NCBI GenBank assembly: GCA_944389525.1
Contig: CALXMR010000013.1
Location: 1-58,586, forward strand
From: an uncultured Alphaproteobacteria bacterium
Lineage (GTDB): Bacteria > Pseudomonadota > Alphaproteobacteria > Rs-D84
DNA length: 58,586 nt
Direction of reading: 5' to 3'
The notes beneath the pieces were generated by a model, which had not been told where the DNA came from, searched no databases, and was given only the letters and a program-made list of their open reading frames with translations. The position numbers were made by a program, and so were the translations under genes. The first letter of the stretch is position 1. Each line of letters starts with the position of its first letter. Shown piece after piece: positions 46,234 through 54,108 of this stretch.

Positions 46234-47550
46234 TCATTTTCGTTCTGCCGCTATCTCTGCAAATGTTTTCCCAGTTGATACATGTACCGCTTTTTTACCT
46301 GTAAAGGATTCCCAACGTCTAATTATTGTGTCCACATATTTTTCATCCAGTTCTATCATTCTGCAACGGCGATTTGTTTTCTCGGCGGCTATCAATGTTG
46401 ATCCAGAGCCACCAAAAGCATCTAAAATTATGTCCATGGTCTTACTGGAATTGTTTATTGCACGTTCAATCAGAGCAACAGGTTTCATTGTTGGATGTAA
46501 ATCATTATTCGTTGTCTTATCAAAGTTCCATACATCTGACTGATTTCTACCACCATACCAAGGCGTAGTTATACCGTTTTTCTTTCCTAACAGTATTTGT
46601 TCATGTTGCGCCTTATAAACAGATTCAGTGTTACCGAATACCAACCATTCATGTTGGTGTTGATATCTTGCACGAGACAATGCAAACGAATTTTTAACCC
46701 ATACAATGTATGCTTCCCACTTGCCACCTGCATCTGTAAATGCATGATATAGGGTATGCAATTCACTACCACCCATACACACATAAACCGATCCATCGGT
46801 GTTGCTCAAGATGTTCCTCATAGCTGTCGTTAAAAAACCTTGGAATTCACTTCCAAGGTTATCATTCTGAATTGGCGCATGCTTTTCTTTATCGTTTTTC
46901 TGTCTGAAACTACCGTCATAATCCACATTATATGGAGGATCTGTAAAGGTCATATTTGCCTTTTCACCGTCCATCAAGATTTCATAACTATGTGGGTCAC
47001 ATGCATCGCCACACAGCAATCTATGTTCCCCTAACTCCCATAAGTCGCCCTGGCGGTTTACCAAATGCTGTTCTTCTACGACCGGGACCAAATCCTCTTG
47101 CTCGGCCAAAATCTTTTCTGATTCAAACTCTGCTTTATATTTTTCTATTTCTTTATTTGAAAAACCAAGTGTTGTTAAGTCAAAGTTGCCATCATGCAGT
47201 TGCTCCAAAGCTTGTTGCAACATGTCCTCGTCCCAACCTGCATTATCAGATATCTTGTTATCCGCAATCAACAGAGCCAGTTTCTCATGTTCTGATAAGT
47301 GCTTTAACTGTGCCACCGGAACCTTTTCATAGCCCAATTCTTTACCGGCTAGCAAACGCCCGTGACCTGCGATAATTTCAAAATTTTCATCGACAAGGAT
47401 AGGATTTACCCATCCGAACTTCATCATAGACGTAGCAATCTGCTGTATCTGTTCCTTGCTATGAGTACGAGGATTTCGTTCAAATGGTTTAATCTTATCA
47501 ATATCTACATATTCAATGCCAAGAACCAATTCTTTGAAATCTATTTTCAT
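46234..47550 (-). CDS. ParB-domain/DNA methyltransferase fusion
   Basis: The 438-aa protein has an N-terminal ParB-like nuclease fold (about 10-110; IKPFERNPRTHSKEQIQQIA, IIAGHGRLLAGKELG). A linker follows, then a beta-class N6-adenine/N4-cytosine methyltransferase. Catalytic DPPYNVDYDG is near residue 208 and the SAM motif FGGSGSTLIAAEKTNRRC near 380. Such fusions are common next to terminase genes in tailed phages. It likely modifies phage DNA before packaging. Confidence 0.92.
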   Translation of the reverse strand: MKIDFKELVLGIEYVDIDKIKPFERNPRTHSKEQIQQIATSMMKFGWVNPILVDENFEIIAGHGRLLAGKELGYEKVPVAQLKHLSEHEKLALLIADNKISDNAGWDEDMLQQALEQLHDGNFDLTTLGFSNKEIEKYKAEFESEKILAEQEDLVPVVEEQHLVNRQGDLWELGEHRLLCGDACDPHSYEILMDGEKANMTFTDPPYNVDYDGSFRQKNDKEKHAPIQNDNLGSEFQGFLTTAMRNILSNTDGSVYVCMGGSELHTLYHAFTDAGGKWEAYIVWVKNSFALSRARYQHQHEWLVFGNTESVYKAQHEQILLGKKNGITTPWYGGRNQSDVWNFDKTTNNDLHPTMKPVALIERAINNSSKTMDIILDAFGGSGSTLIAAEKTNRRCRMIELDEKYVDTIIRRWESFTGKKAVHVSTGKTFAEIAAERK

Positions 47551-47563
47551 GTTTTATCCTTTG

Positions 47564-47644
47564 ATAAAAATGCGTACCAGCAGGTACGCACACAGCCCCT
47601 TGATTTTACTTTATAACCATATAAAAATGCGTACCGTGCGTACC
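47564..47644. repeat. Cluster of four GCGTACC heptamers (operator-like)
   Basis: GCGTACC at 47572, 47629 and 47638 and GGTACGC at 47583. Two copies belong to the 15-bp direct repeat ATAAAAATGCGTACC (47564-47578, 47621-47635); the first also forms a palindrome with 47583-47589. The cluster lies just before the first gene of the methyltransferase-terminase block and fits a regulator binding site. The remaining bases of 47551-47723 show no gene. Confidence 0.7.
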
Positions 47645-47723
47645 ATTTTTTTAACCCAGTGTCTAGCGAAGTGCTGCGCTCGCCGTTACCCTCGTTAGAA
47701 AAAAATCCCGACAGAACCTATTT

Positions 47724-48284
47724 TTATGGGGTGATATTCTTTAAATTCTCGTCAAATATTCGTTGAAATTGTGTGGTTGCTATCTCTGTGCCAATTTCTA
47801 ACATATGCAACCTCTTCGGCACACGTGCAAAGTCTTTAAGATGGAATAGAATTTCCAAGCCTTTGCTATTTCTATGAGCAATTACACGCTCCCCAGACCT
47901 TAACCGCAATACAAATGATCCAGGAACATCTGTCTTTCTATTCGCCTTTAATTGACGTAAATCTGTATATTGTGGAACCGCAAGCCTACCCGATTTAGCA
48001 ACACGACGCCCTCCCGTCTGTTGTAAAGTAGCAAAACCTGCCATAGTATATGTTTCTGTCTGCAACCTTTTTATAGTTGCCGGCCGTATCTTGATAGACT
48101 TTTCAAAATTTGGCTTACGCAGAACAAACTGCTCATGTAAATGCTCTTTTACTCTTGATTGAATAATCTGTGATGTTTGGGTAAGGCTTTTGGCGGCAAC
48201 AAATTTAACGTTCTTTTCACCAATGGCTAATAGGTGGCTGATTTTGCCATCGTTAAAAGTCAGTTTTATTACCGCCATAGCCAT
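47724..48284 (-). CDS. Phage protein, possibly tail completion Z-like
   Basis: The 186-aa basic protein contains RVKEHLHEQFVLRKPNFEKSIKIRPATIKRL (about 43-75) and a late segment with VPGSFVLRLRSGERVIAHR. It ends RLHMLEIGTEIATTQFQRIFDENLKNI. The order of a basic helical half, then a PGxF strand and a terminal helix, recalls lambda gpZ minor tail proteins. Its position between early genes and terminase is odd for a tail gene, so I keep this tentative. A hairpin 2 bp before its ATG may limit translation. Confidence 0.5.
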   Translation of the reverse strand: MAMAVIKLTFNDGKISHLLAIGEKNVKFVAAKSLTQTSQIIQSRVKEHLHEQFVLRKPNFEKSIKIRPATIKRLQTETYTMAGFATLQQTGGRRVAKSGRLAVPQYTDLRQLKANRKTDVPGSFVLRLRSGERVIAHRNSKGLEILFHLKDFARVPKRLHMLEIGTEIATTQFQRIFDENLKNITP

Positions 48285-48290
48285 AAAAAT

Positions 48291-48306
48291 ACCGCCCGAA
48301 GGCGGT
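48291..48306 (-). terminator. Hairpin with T-run just before gene 47724
   Basis: ACCGCC-CGAA-GGCGGT on plus, read on minus as ACCGCC TTCG GGCGGT and TATTTTTA. It ends the upstream DUF6362-like transcript or acts as a translation or attenuation block for 47724-48284. Confidence 0.6.
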
Positions 48307-48432
48307 TATACAGGAAGATTCAATTATATGAATTATCGTGCCATTTATTTCAAAAAGTGTAAAGTCCCATTTTTTTTCGTTTTTTGTATCTTGGTTGTTT
48401 TTGATTGTTTAGAATATATTTAACATAATTTT

Positions 48433-48852
48433 TCAGGATATTTTTGTATCTAAAAACCGCAATTTATGTACAAGCTCTTCCACCGTATGTTGATACCTAT
48501 GCGCCACAGTTTGTCTTGTTAAATGTGTTTTTTTTCCTATTTTTACCCATGAAACCCCACAAGATCGCAACCACAAAATACGTTTGTTTTTGCTATCTTC
48601 AATTAGTGGGAACCAGCGCAATACAACCTCCTCCCATATTGATATTTGCCTATTCGTTGGTCGGAATATTTCTTCTGCTTGCCTTACTTCTTCTATATCC
48701 CACAACAACTCATACCACTCTCTTTTTATATCCCAATGTTGCCCAGAAATCCCCCTACGATATACAGGAGGCAAGCTTTTATCAACTTTTACAGCGATAT
48801 CTAACCACTCAAGGACAATTTCCTCTGTCCATTGTATCTGTTTTGCTTGCAT
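48433..48852 (-). CDS. Phage DNA-binding protein, DUF6362-like
   Basis: The 139-aa protein has WTEEIVLEWLDIAVKV near residue 6 and a central W-rich helical part. The end WLRSCGVSWVKIGKKTHLTRQTVAHRYQHTVEEL is a probable HTH. This is the pattern I know as DUF6362 in alphaproteobacterial prophages. Start ATG 48852 is 2 nt after the stop codon of the previous gene. It may regulate late expression, standing just before the packaging genes. Confidence 0.6.
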   Translation of the reverse strand: MQAKQIQWTEEIVLEWLDIAVKVDKSLPPVYRRGISGQHWDIKREWYELLWDIEEVRQAEEIFRPTNRQISIWEEVVLRWFPLIEDSKNKRILWLRSCGVSWVKIGKKTHLTRQTVAHRYQHTVEELVHKLRFLDTKIS

Positions 48853-48853
48853 G

Positions 48854-49462
48854 TCATACCCCCTGATTTTTTGTATAAAAAGAATTCTCTTTTTCAATCC
48901 ATTGCACAATATTTATCATTTGAACCCACTGACCATTTCTTTTCTTCTTCAAACTTTCTTCTGCTTTAATTACAACTGAAAGAGGAAACATTTCTAAAAA
49001 AGTCTTAAATGCTGGACGCATTTCTGAAATCCTTTCAAAAGAGAAATTATCGTCTATTTGAATTTCAAACGGCTTTTCAACATAGTTTTCAACAGGTTCA
49101 GACGAAATACCTCTTTCACTTCTTTTTATTTCTTTTTCTTTTTTGTTTTTTATTTCTTCTACATCTTCTATTACTCCTGAAATCATCTCTGATTTCATTT
49201 CTGATTTCATACCTGATTTCATACCTGATTTCAGAGAAAGACCAAAAGTGTTTTCTCTTTTATTCCGTATTTCTGCAATTCGGTCACATTTTTCTTTATA
49301 TTTTTTTGCGTCTTCTGCTATTTGCTGTTTCATATATTTCCATATGCCTAAATCACAATCACGGTCCGGATAACAGAAAATACAACGTAACAGTTCTGCA
49401 CACTGAGCATCCGTTAAATCTTGAATAAAAACAGACAGCTTCGGATCTATTAGTATTTTCAT
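48854..49462 (-). CDS. Putative replication-linked protein (DUF6291-like) with iterons in the gene
   Basis: The 202-aa protein has an N-terminal helical part (LIDPKLSVFIQDLTDAQCAELLRCIFCYPDRDCDLG) and KKYKEKCDRIAEIRNKR, like DUF6291 domains found in phage replication regions. A linker of four-residue repeats (SGMKSGMKSEMKSEMISG, about 78-95) is encoded by the 12-bp iterons at 49178-49233. The C-terminus (about 150-202) is a second helical domain. The layout of N-domain, iteron-coded linker and C-domain parallels lambda O. The role as initiator is inference. Confidence 0.65.
   Translation of the reverse strand: MKILIDPKLSVFIQDLTDAQCAELLRCIFCYPDRDCDLGIWKYMKQQIAEDAKKYKEKCDRIAEIRNKRENTFGLSLKSGMKSGMKSEMKSEMISGVIEDVEEIKNKKEKEIKRSERGISSEPVENYVEKPFEIQIDDNFSFERISEMRPAFKTFLEMFPLSVVIKAEESLKKKRNGQWVQMINIVQWIEKENSFYTKNQGV
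49178..49233 (+). repeat. Right iteron cluster inside gene 48854
   Basis: TGAAATCA at 49178 and TGATTTCA at 49190, 49202, 49214 and 49226, an exact 12-bp period. Octamer and spacing match the noncoding cluster at 17032-17087. That second copy argues for a DNA-level function over a mere protein repeat. Confidence 0.85.
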
Positions 49463-49473
49463 TTCTATTTCCT

Positions 49474-49878
49474 TTAGTCAAACAAGCTTGGTTGTTTGCT
49501 TTGTTCCTGCCAATCTATACGATATTGCACACAATCTTTTATCTGACCTATAAACACTAATTCTGAGCATTGCCTTATTACATTAGCATTCTTCGTAACT
49601 ACGAATTGGGGGACCTGTATGCGTCCTTGTAAAAACCAAATACCATGATCTGTTATTTGCCATTCATTGTTGTTTGAGGTAGGAATTGCTAATCCGAAAT
49701 ATCTTAATTTTTGGAAGTTAGCAAACTGTGTGTTATTTAATCCCATTCCATCTAACCTTGCTCGCCCTCCCAGCGCATTTAACCTATACAAACAGGAAAT
49801 AAGTGTTTTATTTATGCTGTGTTTATATTCAACAGATTTATGTCCACAAGTGGGGCAAATGAATATATTATTTTTCAT
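49474..49878 (-). CDS. Zinc-ribbon/winged-helix-like phage protein
   Basis: The 134-aa protein begins with a CPTCGHKS knuckle, and a winged-helix-like segment follows (LISCLYRLNALGGRARLDGMGLNNTQFANFQKLRYFGLA). A beta hairpin (NNEWQITDHGIWFLQGRIQVP) and a tail ending QPSLFD complete it. The second metal pair is not obvious. It may be a regulator of early genes. ATG 49878 is preferred for GAGG spacing. No family is recognised. Confidence 0.5.
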   Translation of the reverse strand: MKNNIFICPTCGHKSVEYKHSINKTLISCLYRLNALGGRARLDGMGLNNTQFANFQKLRYFGLAIPTSNNNEWQITDHGIWFLQGRIQVPQFVVTKNANVIRQCSELVFIGQIKDCVQYRIDWQEQSKQPSLFD

Positions 49879-49885
49879 AGGCACC

Positions 49886-50110
49886 TCACTTATCTGAATC
49901 TATTTTTTTACCGGTGCCTTGAAACATACGACCGTTTTCATACTCTTTGATCGCTTTAATTGGATATAAAACCTTTCCTCCAATCTTTACGTATGTTGGT
50001 CCAACACCAATTGAACGCCACTTCTGCAAAGTTGTTGTTTTAATACCCCAATAATTAGCCAGTTCTATTTCCGACATCTTTTCAATGCTTTTTAAAGTAT
50101 TTATTCGCAT
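49886..50110 (-). CDS. AlpA/MerR-type HTH protein
   Basis: The 74-aa protein has ELANYWGIKTTTLQKWRSIGVGPTYVKIGGKVLYPIKAIKEYE, the winged HTH_17 pattern used by excisionases and AlpA regulators. A second one (54109-54285) lies beside the integrase, so this one is more likely a transcription regulator of the early block. It diverges from the plus-strand gene at 50344; the 233 bp between them probably holds both promoters, but I see no clear consensus. Confidence 0.75.
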   Translation of the reverse strand: MRINTLKSIEKMSEIELANYWGIKTTTLQKWRSIGVGPTYVKIGGKVLYPIKAIKEYENGRMFQGTGKKIDSDK

Positions 50111-50343
50111 AGAAAAACTCCATTTTTGAGTGATTTAACTATGCTTGAACTGTATTGAGATATTCGTTGTGTGTCGGTAGGGGCTATGCACGGAAATTGA
50201 GACGTGATTTTTACTAGTTTCTATTTTTTATTCGCAGGAAAACTCATCATGTGTGTCAAATGTATGGGGAATGTACGGAAGAAGAAAGGTCTATACGTAT
50301 AAAAATATTGAAAACATGCTGTTTTTTTGGCTATTCTAAAAAT

Positions 50344-50562
50344 ATGAAATACACAAAAGAGTATATCAGGGAAAAAATTGATGCGGCAATAGCTGAAAAT
50401 CCAGCCAGCCGATATGTTTGTGTAACTTTAAATACAGAGTGCCCAACACATGAGTATATTATTTCGTATGACACAAATACAAGAACCGTTCATGCCGTTG
50501 TTGAAAAAATTGGCAAACATAGAAAAGTCCCTCGTACTCTTTCTGATATTCTACGCAATTAA
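50344..50562 (+). CDS. Small plus-strand early gene, unknown
   Basis: The 72-aa protein is MKYTKEYIREKIDAAIAENP... with VCVTLNTECPTHEYIISYDTNTRTVHAVVEKI, beta-rich, then a basic end. The reading frame is also open upstream to 50251, but no ribosome site supports that start. It is the only rightward gene of the early region and is divergent from the AlpA-like regulator. That place would fit a repressor-side gene, though no HTH is seen. Confidence 0.5.
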   Translation: MKYTKEYIREKIDAAIAENPASRYVCVTLNTECPTHEYIISYDTNTRTVHAVVEKIGKHRKVPRTLSDILRN

Positions 50563-51216
50563 ATTTTTATTGGGTCTATTAGCTAAATTCAGTCTATATT
50601 TTCCATTACCATCAGATAATACTAATCTTCGCCAGTATTTATTATGACTAAATATACTTTGGATACGTTCACTACCAGAACCAATATCAGAAAGTATATG
50701 TTTGCCATATACCCAAGGCACGCCATCTTGATATGCTTTCCAAAGTCTTTCTAATACCTTTGCTTGCATTACGCCAAAAGTGTATTCTTGTCCATTAAAC
50801 AATACACAAGTGAAGTCCTTTGATAACAATTTAAATGTATTTCTAACTGTGTTTAAGCATCTATTTTCAAATGCCTCAACATCTGTAATGGGGATTACCA
50901 AATCACAAAATTCCACAGATATCTCTATGTTATACTCATCAAAATTTCTTACCTTAACACCGACATCCCTACTTTTAAATAACAAATAGACATCTCGATG
51001 ATCTATTTGTCTGTGGCTTAAATTTTCTAATATATTTTTATATCGTTTTCTATCGGAAAAAATTCTTTCTAAAGCGATCTCAAGAACTACGGGGCGAACA
51101 AAAAAGCGAATTTCTTTCAACTCCGCTAAAGCTTGTATAATATTCAAACTACATTGCCATCTGTCTTGTAATGTTAAAACATCCAAGAATTCCAGAGGAA
51201 ATTTTAACTGCGCCAT
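50551..51216 (-). CDS. Phage protein with C-terminal winged-helix-like domain, unknown
   Basis: The 221-aa protein opens MAQLKFPLEFLDVLTLQDRWQCS and ends with a domain FGVMQAKVLERLWKAYQDGVPWVYGKHIL, then DIGSGSERIQSIF and a strand YRLNLANRP. That pattern is used by several phage regulators. ATG 51216 follows GAGAGGAAT, better than 51255. A promoter at 51285-51312 and a stable hairpin in the leader (51240-51271, 11-bp stem) precede it. Confidence 0.6.
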   Translation of the reverse strand: MAQLKFPLEFLDVLTLQDRWQCSLNIIQALAELKEIRFFVRPVVLEIALERIFSDRKRYKNILENLSHRQIDHRDVYLLFKSRDVGVKVRNFDEYNIEISVEFCDLVIPITDVEAFENRCLNTVRNTFKLLSKDFTCVLFNGQEYTFGVMQAKVLERLWKAYQDGVPWVYGKHILSDIGSGSERIQSIFSHNKYWRRLVLSDGNGKYRLNLANRPNKNLIA

Positions 51217-51239
51217 TATTCCTCTCTTTATCCCTAAAG

Positions 51240-51312
51240 AAGAAAGGAGCCGCATAGCGAGCTCCTTTCTTCCCTTTCTCTTTCATTATATAATAGTTTA
51301 TATCAATATCAA
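51240..51312 (-). promoter_or_regulatory. Promoter and leader hairpin of gene 50551
   Basis: On minus, TTGATA (51312-51307) and TATAAT (51290-51285) are 16 bp apart. The transcript then forms AAGAAAGGAGC/GCTCCTTTCTT (51271-51240) before the start at 51216. The stem has no T-run, so it more likely affects translation or stability than termination. Confidence 0.65.
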
Positions 51313-51325
51313 CAGGAAAGAAAAC

Positions 51326-51625
51326 CTAATTTTTACAATTGATTATCTTATATTCGGCACCTTGATCTGTGATATAAATTACTATCCTATATATTTTAGA
51401 ATTCAACATTATTTTTATGTTTATTTTTTTTATATCTTCACCTATTCTGACATATTGGAATCCGTTGGCTCTGCAACAATCTTTGACTGCTTTTTTATAA
51501 CTCTCGGGGTCTTCGCCCAACGGTTCTTCTCGCCAGCGTTTAATCATTGGGTAGCAAATATTTATAACACGACACATTCCCTCATAAACCTCAACCCAGT
51601 TTTTGTTATTTATCATTTCTGCCAT
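51326..51625 (-). CDS. Small phage protein, unknown
   Basis: The 99-aa protein is MAEMINNKNWVEVYEGMCRVINICYPMIKRWREEP... with KDCCRANGFQYVRIGED and a beta-rich end. AAGGGGT precedes the start. It lies in a run of small minus-strand early genes. No family recognised. Confidence 0.6.
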   Translation of the reverse strand: MAEMINNKNWVEVYEGMCRVINICYPMIKRWREEPLGEDPESYKKAVKDCCRANGFQYVRIGEDIKKINIKIMLNSKIYRIVIYITDQGAEYKIINCKN

Positions 51626-51634
51626 ATCTACCCC

Positions 51635-51865
51635 TTATGCCCCGAAAACACGATCTGAACCAATTATTTCCTTGGGTATTTCGTAGCCAATTTTACGTAA
51701 TAACTTTATGATTTCTTTTTCTGTACGCCCCTGTTCATACCAACACCACGCTGTACTTTCTGTTACATATTTTTCGCCTATTGCCTTACATATTGCTTGT
51801 ATTCCTCTATCTGTTGTTAACTCACGCAGTAACGCTGATTCATACACATTTTTTGCTTGTTTCAT
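51635..51865 (-). CDS. Small phage protein, HTH-like
   Basis: The 76-aa protein has AICKAIGEKYVTESTAWCWYEQGRTEKEIIKLLRKIGYEIPKE, two helices with spacing that could form an HTH. AAGGAATAGAAC precedes ATG. A conserved upstream motif (51922-51937) marks its promoter region. Confidence 0.55.
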   Translation of the reverse strand: MKQAKNVYESALLRELTTDRGIQAICKAIGEKYVTESTAWCWYEQGRTEKEIIKLLRKIGYEIPKEIIGSDRVFGA

Positions 51866-51921
51866 GTTCTATTCCTTTTTATTTGTTTCTTTACAACGCA
51901 CAAACTACTGAAAGAAACACA

Positions 51922-51937
51922 TAAGTCCAGCGAATAA
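51922..51937 (-). promoter_or_regulatory. Conserved early upstream element, copy 1
   Basis: TAAGTCCAGCGAATAA on plus, 57 bp upstream of the start at 51865. Related copies lie at 52784-52800 and 54081-54100, each shortly before an early gene. Confidence 0.5.
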
Positions 51938-51968
51938 AGCATAATCGCCGAATAAAACTGATTTTTCC

Positions 51969-52208
51969 TTATTCTTTAAACAATATACCAAACCAATCGG
52001 TCATTACTTTTAAACGCTCTTTATAATTTTTTCCGTCTAATTCTGCATTGAATTGTTTGCGTTCATACGCATCTAATTGGAGTCTTTGCATAAGCCTGTT
52101 ACATAAACCCATAAGGTAGAAAATATTTCCCTCTGGTCCAGATAAATTTATAACTATTCCTGTCGGATACTTTGCATTATATTGCATCTGCTGGCTTGTC
52201 GAATACAT
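51969..52208 (-). CDS. Small phage protein, unknown
   Basis: The 79-aa protein is MYSTSQQMQYNAKYPTGIVINLSGPEGNIF... with LMQRLQLDAYERKQFNAELDGKNYKERLKVMTDWFGILF. ATG 52208 is chosen for the AAAGGTGA site; the frame is open further up but overlaps the previous gene without support. It overlaps the end of 52177-52740 by 32 bp. Confidence 0.6.
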   Translation of the reverse strand: MYSTSQQMQYNAKYPTGIVINLSGPEGNIFYLMGLCNRLMQRLQLDAYERKQFNAELDGKNYKERLKVMTDWFGILFKE

Positions 52209-52740
52209 AATGATCACCTTTATTAAATTCACATTTTTGTTGTAAATACGCCCACATTTTTTCAAGGTCGTTTGCCGTTGTAAATTCTGAATACAACCAG
52301 GTTTCTGGATCTTTCCAGACAGGGTCTTTTTCACAATTTAGTAATTGCTTTATTTCTTTTTGAACATCTTCTCTAACTAATACAGCTTTGATTGCTGTTC
52401 TATACAGATACGCAGAATCTATTGGTAGTTTTGGTCTTGCCACCCCATAATACCATGACCACCAATCACTAAGCTTGATCTTATTTAACATTGCTATACG
52501 CATCATTAACAGTCCCAAATTGAAATCTCCGGCCACATCTACTAACGAGTCAGCAAAATGTCTTCCATATCTTGAGTTCAAGAAATCTACTATTTCTTCT
52601 TCTGTCTTTTCTGGATACAGCCCTTTAATTCGCTTAAGTGCTAACATCCATATATTCCGTGTTATTTTTTCTGTTTCTGCATATATTTTAATCGTTCCCC
52701 AGAAACCGAACTTTTTGTTTATCTCTATATTTTTACTCAT
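52177..52740 (-). CDS. Phage protein, unknown
   Basis: The 187-aa protein contains IKIYAETEKITRNIWMLALKRIKGLYPEKTEEEIVDFLNSRYGRHFADSLVD (about 15-67) and a W-rich SDWWSWYYGVARPKLP. GAGGAAAAC precedes ATG, and the conserved upstream element 52784-52800 lies 44 bp above. It is an early gene next to the integrase. No family recognised. Confidence 0.6.
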   Translation of the reverse strand: MSKNIEINKKFGFWGTIKIYAETEKITRNIWMLALKRIKGLYPEKTEEEIVDFLNSRYGRHFADSLVDVAGDFNLGLLMMRIAMLNKIKLSDWWSWYYGVARPKLPIDSAYLYRTAIKAVLVREDVQKEIKQLLNCEKDPVWKDPETWLYSEFTTANDLEKMWAYLQQKCEFNKGDHYVFDKPADAI

Positions 52741-52783
52741 GTTTTCCTCTTCTTTTATGCAACAACATACTCGAACAAACTCT

Positions 52784-52800
52784 TAAGTCCAGAGAATAAG
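52784..52800 (-). promoter_or_regulatory. Conserved early upstream element, copy 2
   Basis: TAAGTCCAGAGAATAAG on plus, 44 bp upstream of the start at 52740. It shares TCCAGAGAA with copy 3 and AAGTCCAG with copy 1. Confidence 0.5.
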
Positions 52801-52816
52801 AACCACATCCATGCAA

Positions 52817-54040
52817 CTATCCGCATATTGCACTTGCAACATTGTTCACAGCTATAAAAGTCGCTTTATCCGATAAATGTGTATATCCCTCAGTCGTAGT
52901 GATTCTACTGTGTCCTGCAGCATCTCGCATTGCTATCATGTTTTGACCAGTATTAGCCCCCATAGTTATAAATGAGTGCCGCAAATCGTGTATTCTCATA
53001 TGAGGCAAATTTGCCTCTTTTAATACCCAATTAAACGCCTTTCTAATATCCTGTAATGATTGATTTGGATTTAAAATACTTGGGAAAACGTACTTACTAT
53101 TCAAAACCTTTGCCTCTTTTATGGACATTTCCAATACTGGAATCACCGCATCACAAAGCTTTACATCCCTTGCACCAGTTTTGCTATCGTGCAGGTGTAT
53201 TATTTTTTCATCCAGCGCAACATCATCTATCAACAAGTCTGTTATTTCTCTACATCTGCAACCAGTTAAAGCCAATACTTTTATAGCTCTAAATATTCGT
53301 GGATGCGATTTCCCTTTTGTTGGACCTTCTTCTAATGCTTTAAAGAACGCTTTATATCCTGCTGCATCTAATATTTGTGGTTTAAACTTTTCGTTTGAAC
53401 CTTTACGAACATATACACACGGATTTGATTTCCTAGGCACATACTTATATGCCTCACACCAATCCCAGAAACTGGACATCAAAGACAATGCTTTATTTGC
53501 TGTAGAAAACGATGTTTTTTTCGCCCACAATGCATACGCATCAAGAATATGCCCCTCTTCTATTTCATCCATATACATTTGACCGAATACCGGTTTTAAG
53601 TACAATCTTAATTGATCCCAATTACTTTTTTGTGTGCGAGGCTTCTTATACAATTTAGAATATTTTTCCATATAAAGGTTAAATGCATCTAAGAATAAAT
53701 ATCTTTTCTCTTGCTCCAGCACCTGTTGCTTAACGCTATCAGCATTTATCGTATCAGACACACAGCCATCTATTATTTGTCTTTTTATCGCATTCGCTTT
53801 TCTCTTTACATCTTCAACGGTTTCATAGTCGCACATTCTTCCTAAGAATATATTTCTACGTTTCATTGACGGTTTTAAAACACAGCCAAGGTAAAAGCTC
53901 ACATTATCTGTTAGTTTAGAATATCTTAAATACAGACCAGGAATTGTACCATCTGTTATCTGCATAAACTTATCGCCATGCAATTTTTTTATCCAGGTAT
54001 CTTTAAACACCCTTTTTTTACATATCCATTTTTCTGCCAT
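52817..54040 (-). CDS. int: Tyrosine-type phage integrase
   Basis: The 407-aa recombinase has an N-terminal DUF4102-like arm-binding part and a core-binding domain (about 100-200). The catalytic domain holds Arg in LTGCRCREITDLL near residue 265, HDLRHSF near 350 and the nucleophile region GHSRITTTEGYTHLS near 376. All catalytic residues are present. It lies 550 bp inside attR and acts on tRNA-Asn. GAGGTGG precedes ATG. Confidence 0.94.
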   Translation of the reverse strand: MAEKWICKKRVFKDTWIKKLHGDKFMQITDGTIPGLYLRYSKLTDNVSFYLGCVLKPSMKRRNIFLGRMCDYETVEDVKRKANAIKRQIIDGCVSDTINADSVKQQVLEQEKRYLFLDAFNLYMEKYSKLYKKPRTQKSNWDQLRLYLKPVFGQMYMDEIEEGHILDAYALWAKKTSFSTANKALSLMSSFWDWCEAYKYVPRKSNPCVYVRKGSNEKFKPQILDAAGYKAFFKALEEGPTKGKSHPRIFRAIKVLALTGCRCREITDLLIDDVALDEKIIHLHDSKTGARDVKLCDAVIPVLEMSIKEAKVLNSKYVFPSILNPNQSLQDIRKAFNWVLKEANLPHMRIHDLRHSFITMGANTGQNMIAMRDAAGHSRITTTEGYTHLSDKATFIAVNNVASAICG

Positions 54041-54080
54041 TTTGCCACCTCTTCAAAACAAACAATGCCGGTAAAAAATA

Positions 54081-54100
54081 TAATATCCAGAGAAAAGAAC
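54081..54100 (-). promoter_or_regulatory. Conserved early upstream element, copy 3
   Basis: TAATATCCAGAGAAAAGAAC on plus, 41 bp upstream of the integrase start. It matches copy 2 at TCCAGAGAA and the following AAGAAC. Confidence 0.5.
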
Positions 54101-54108
54101 ACATAGCC

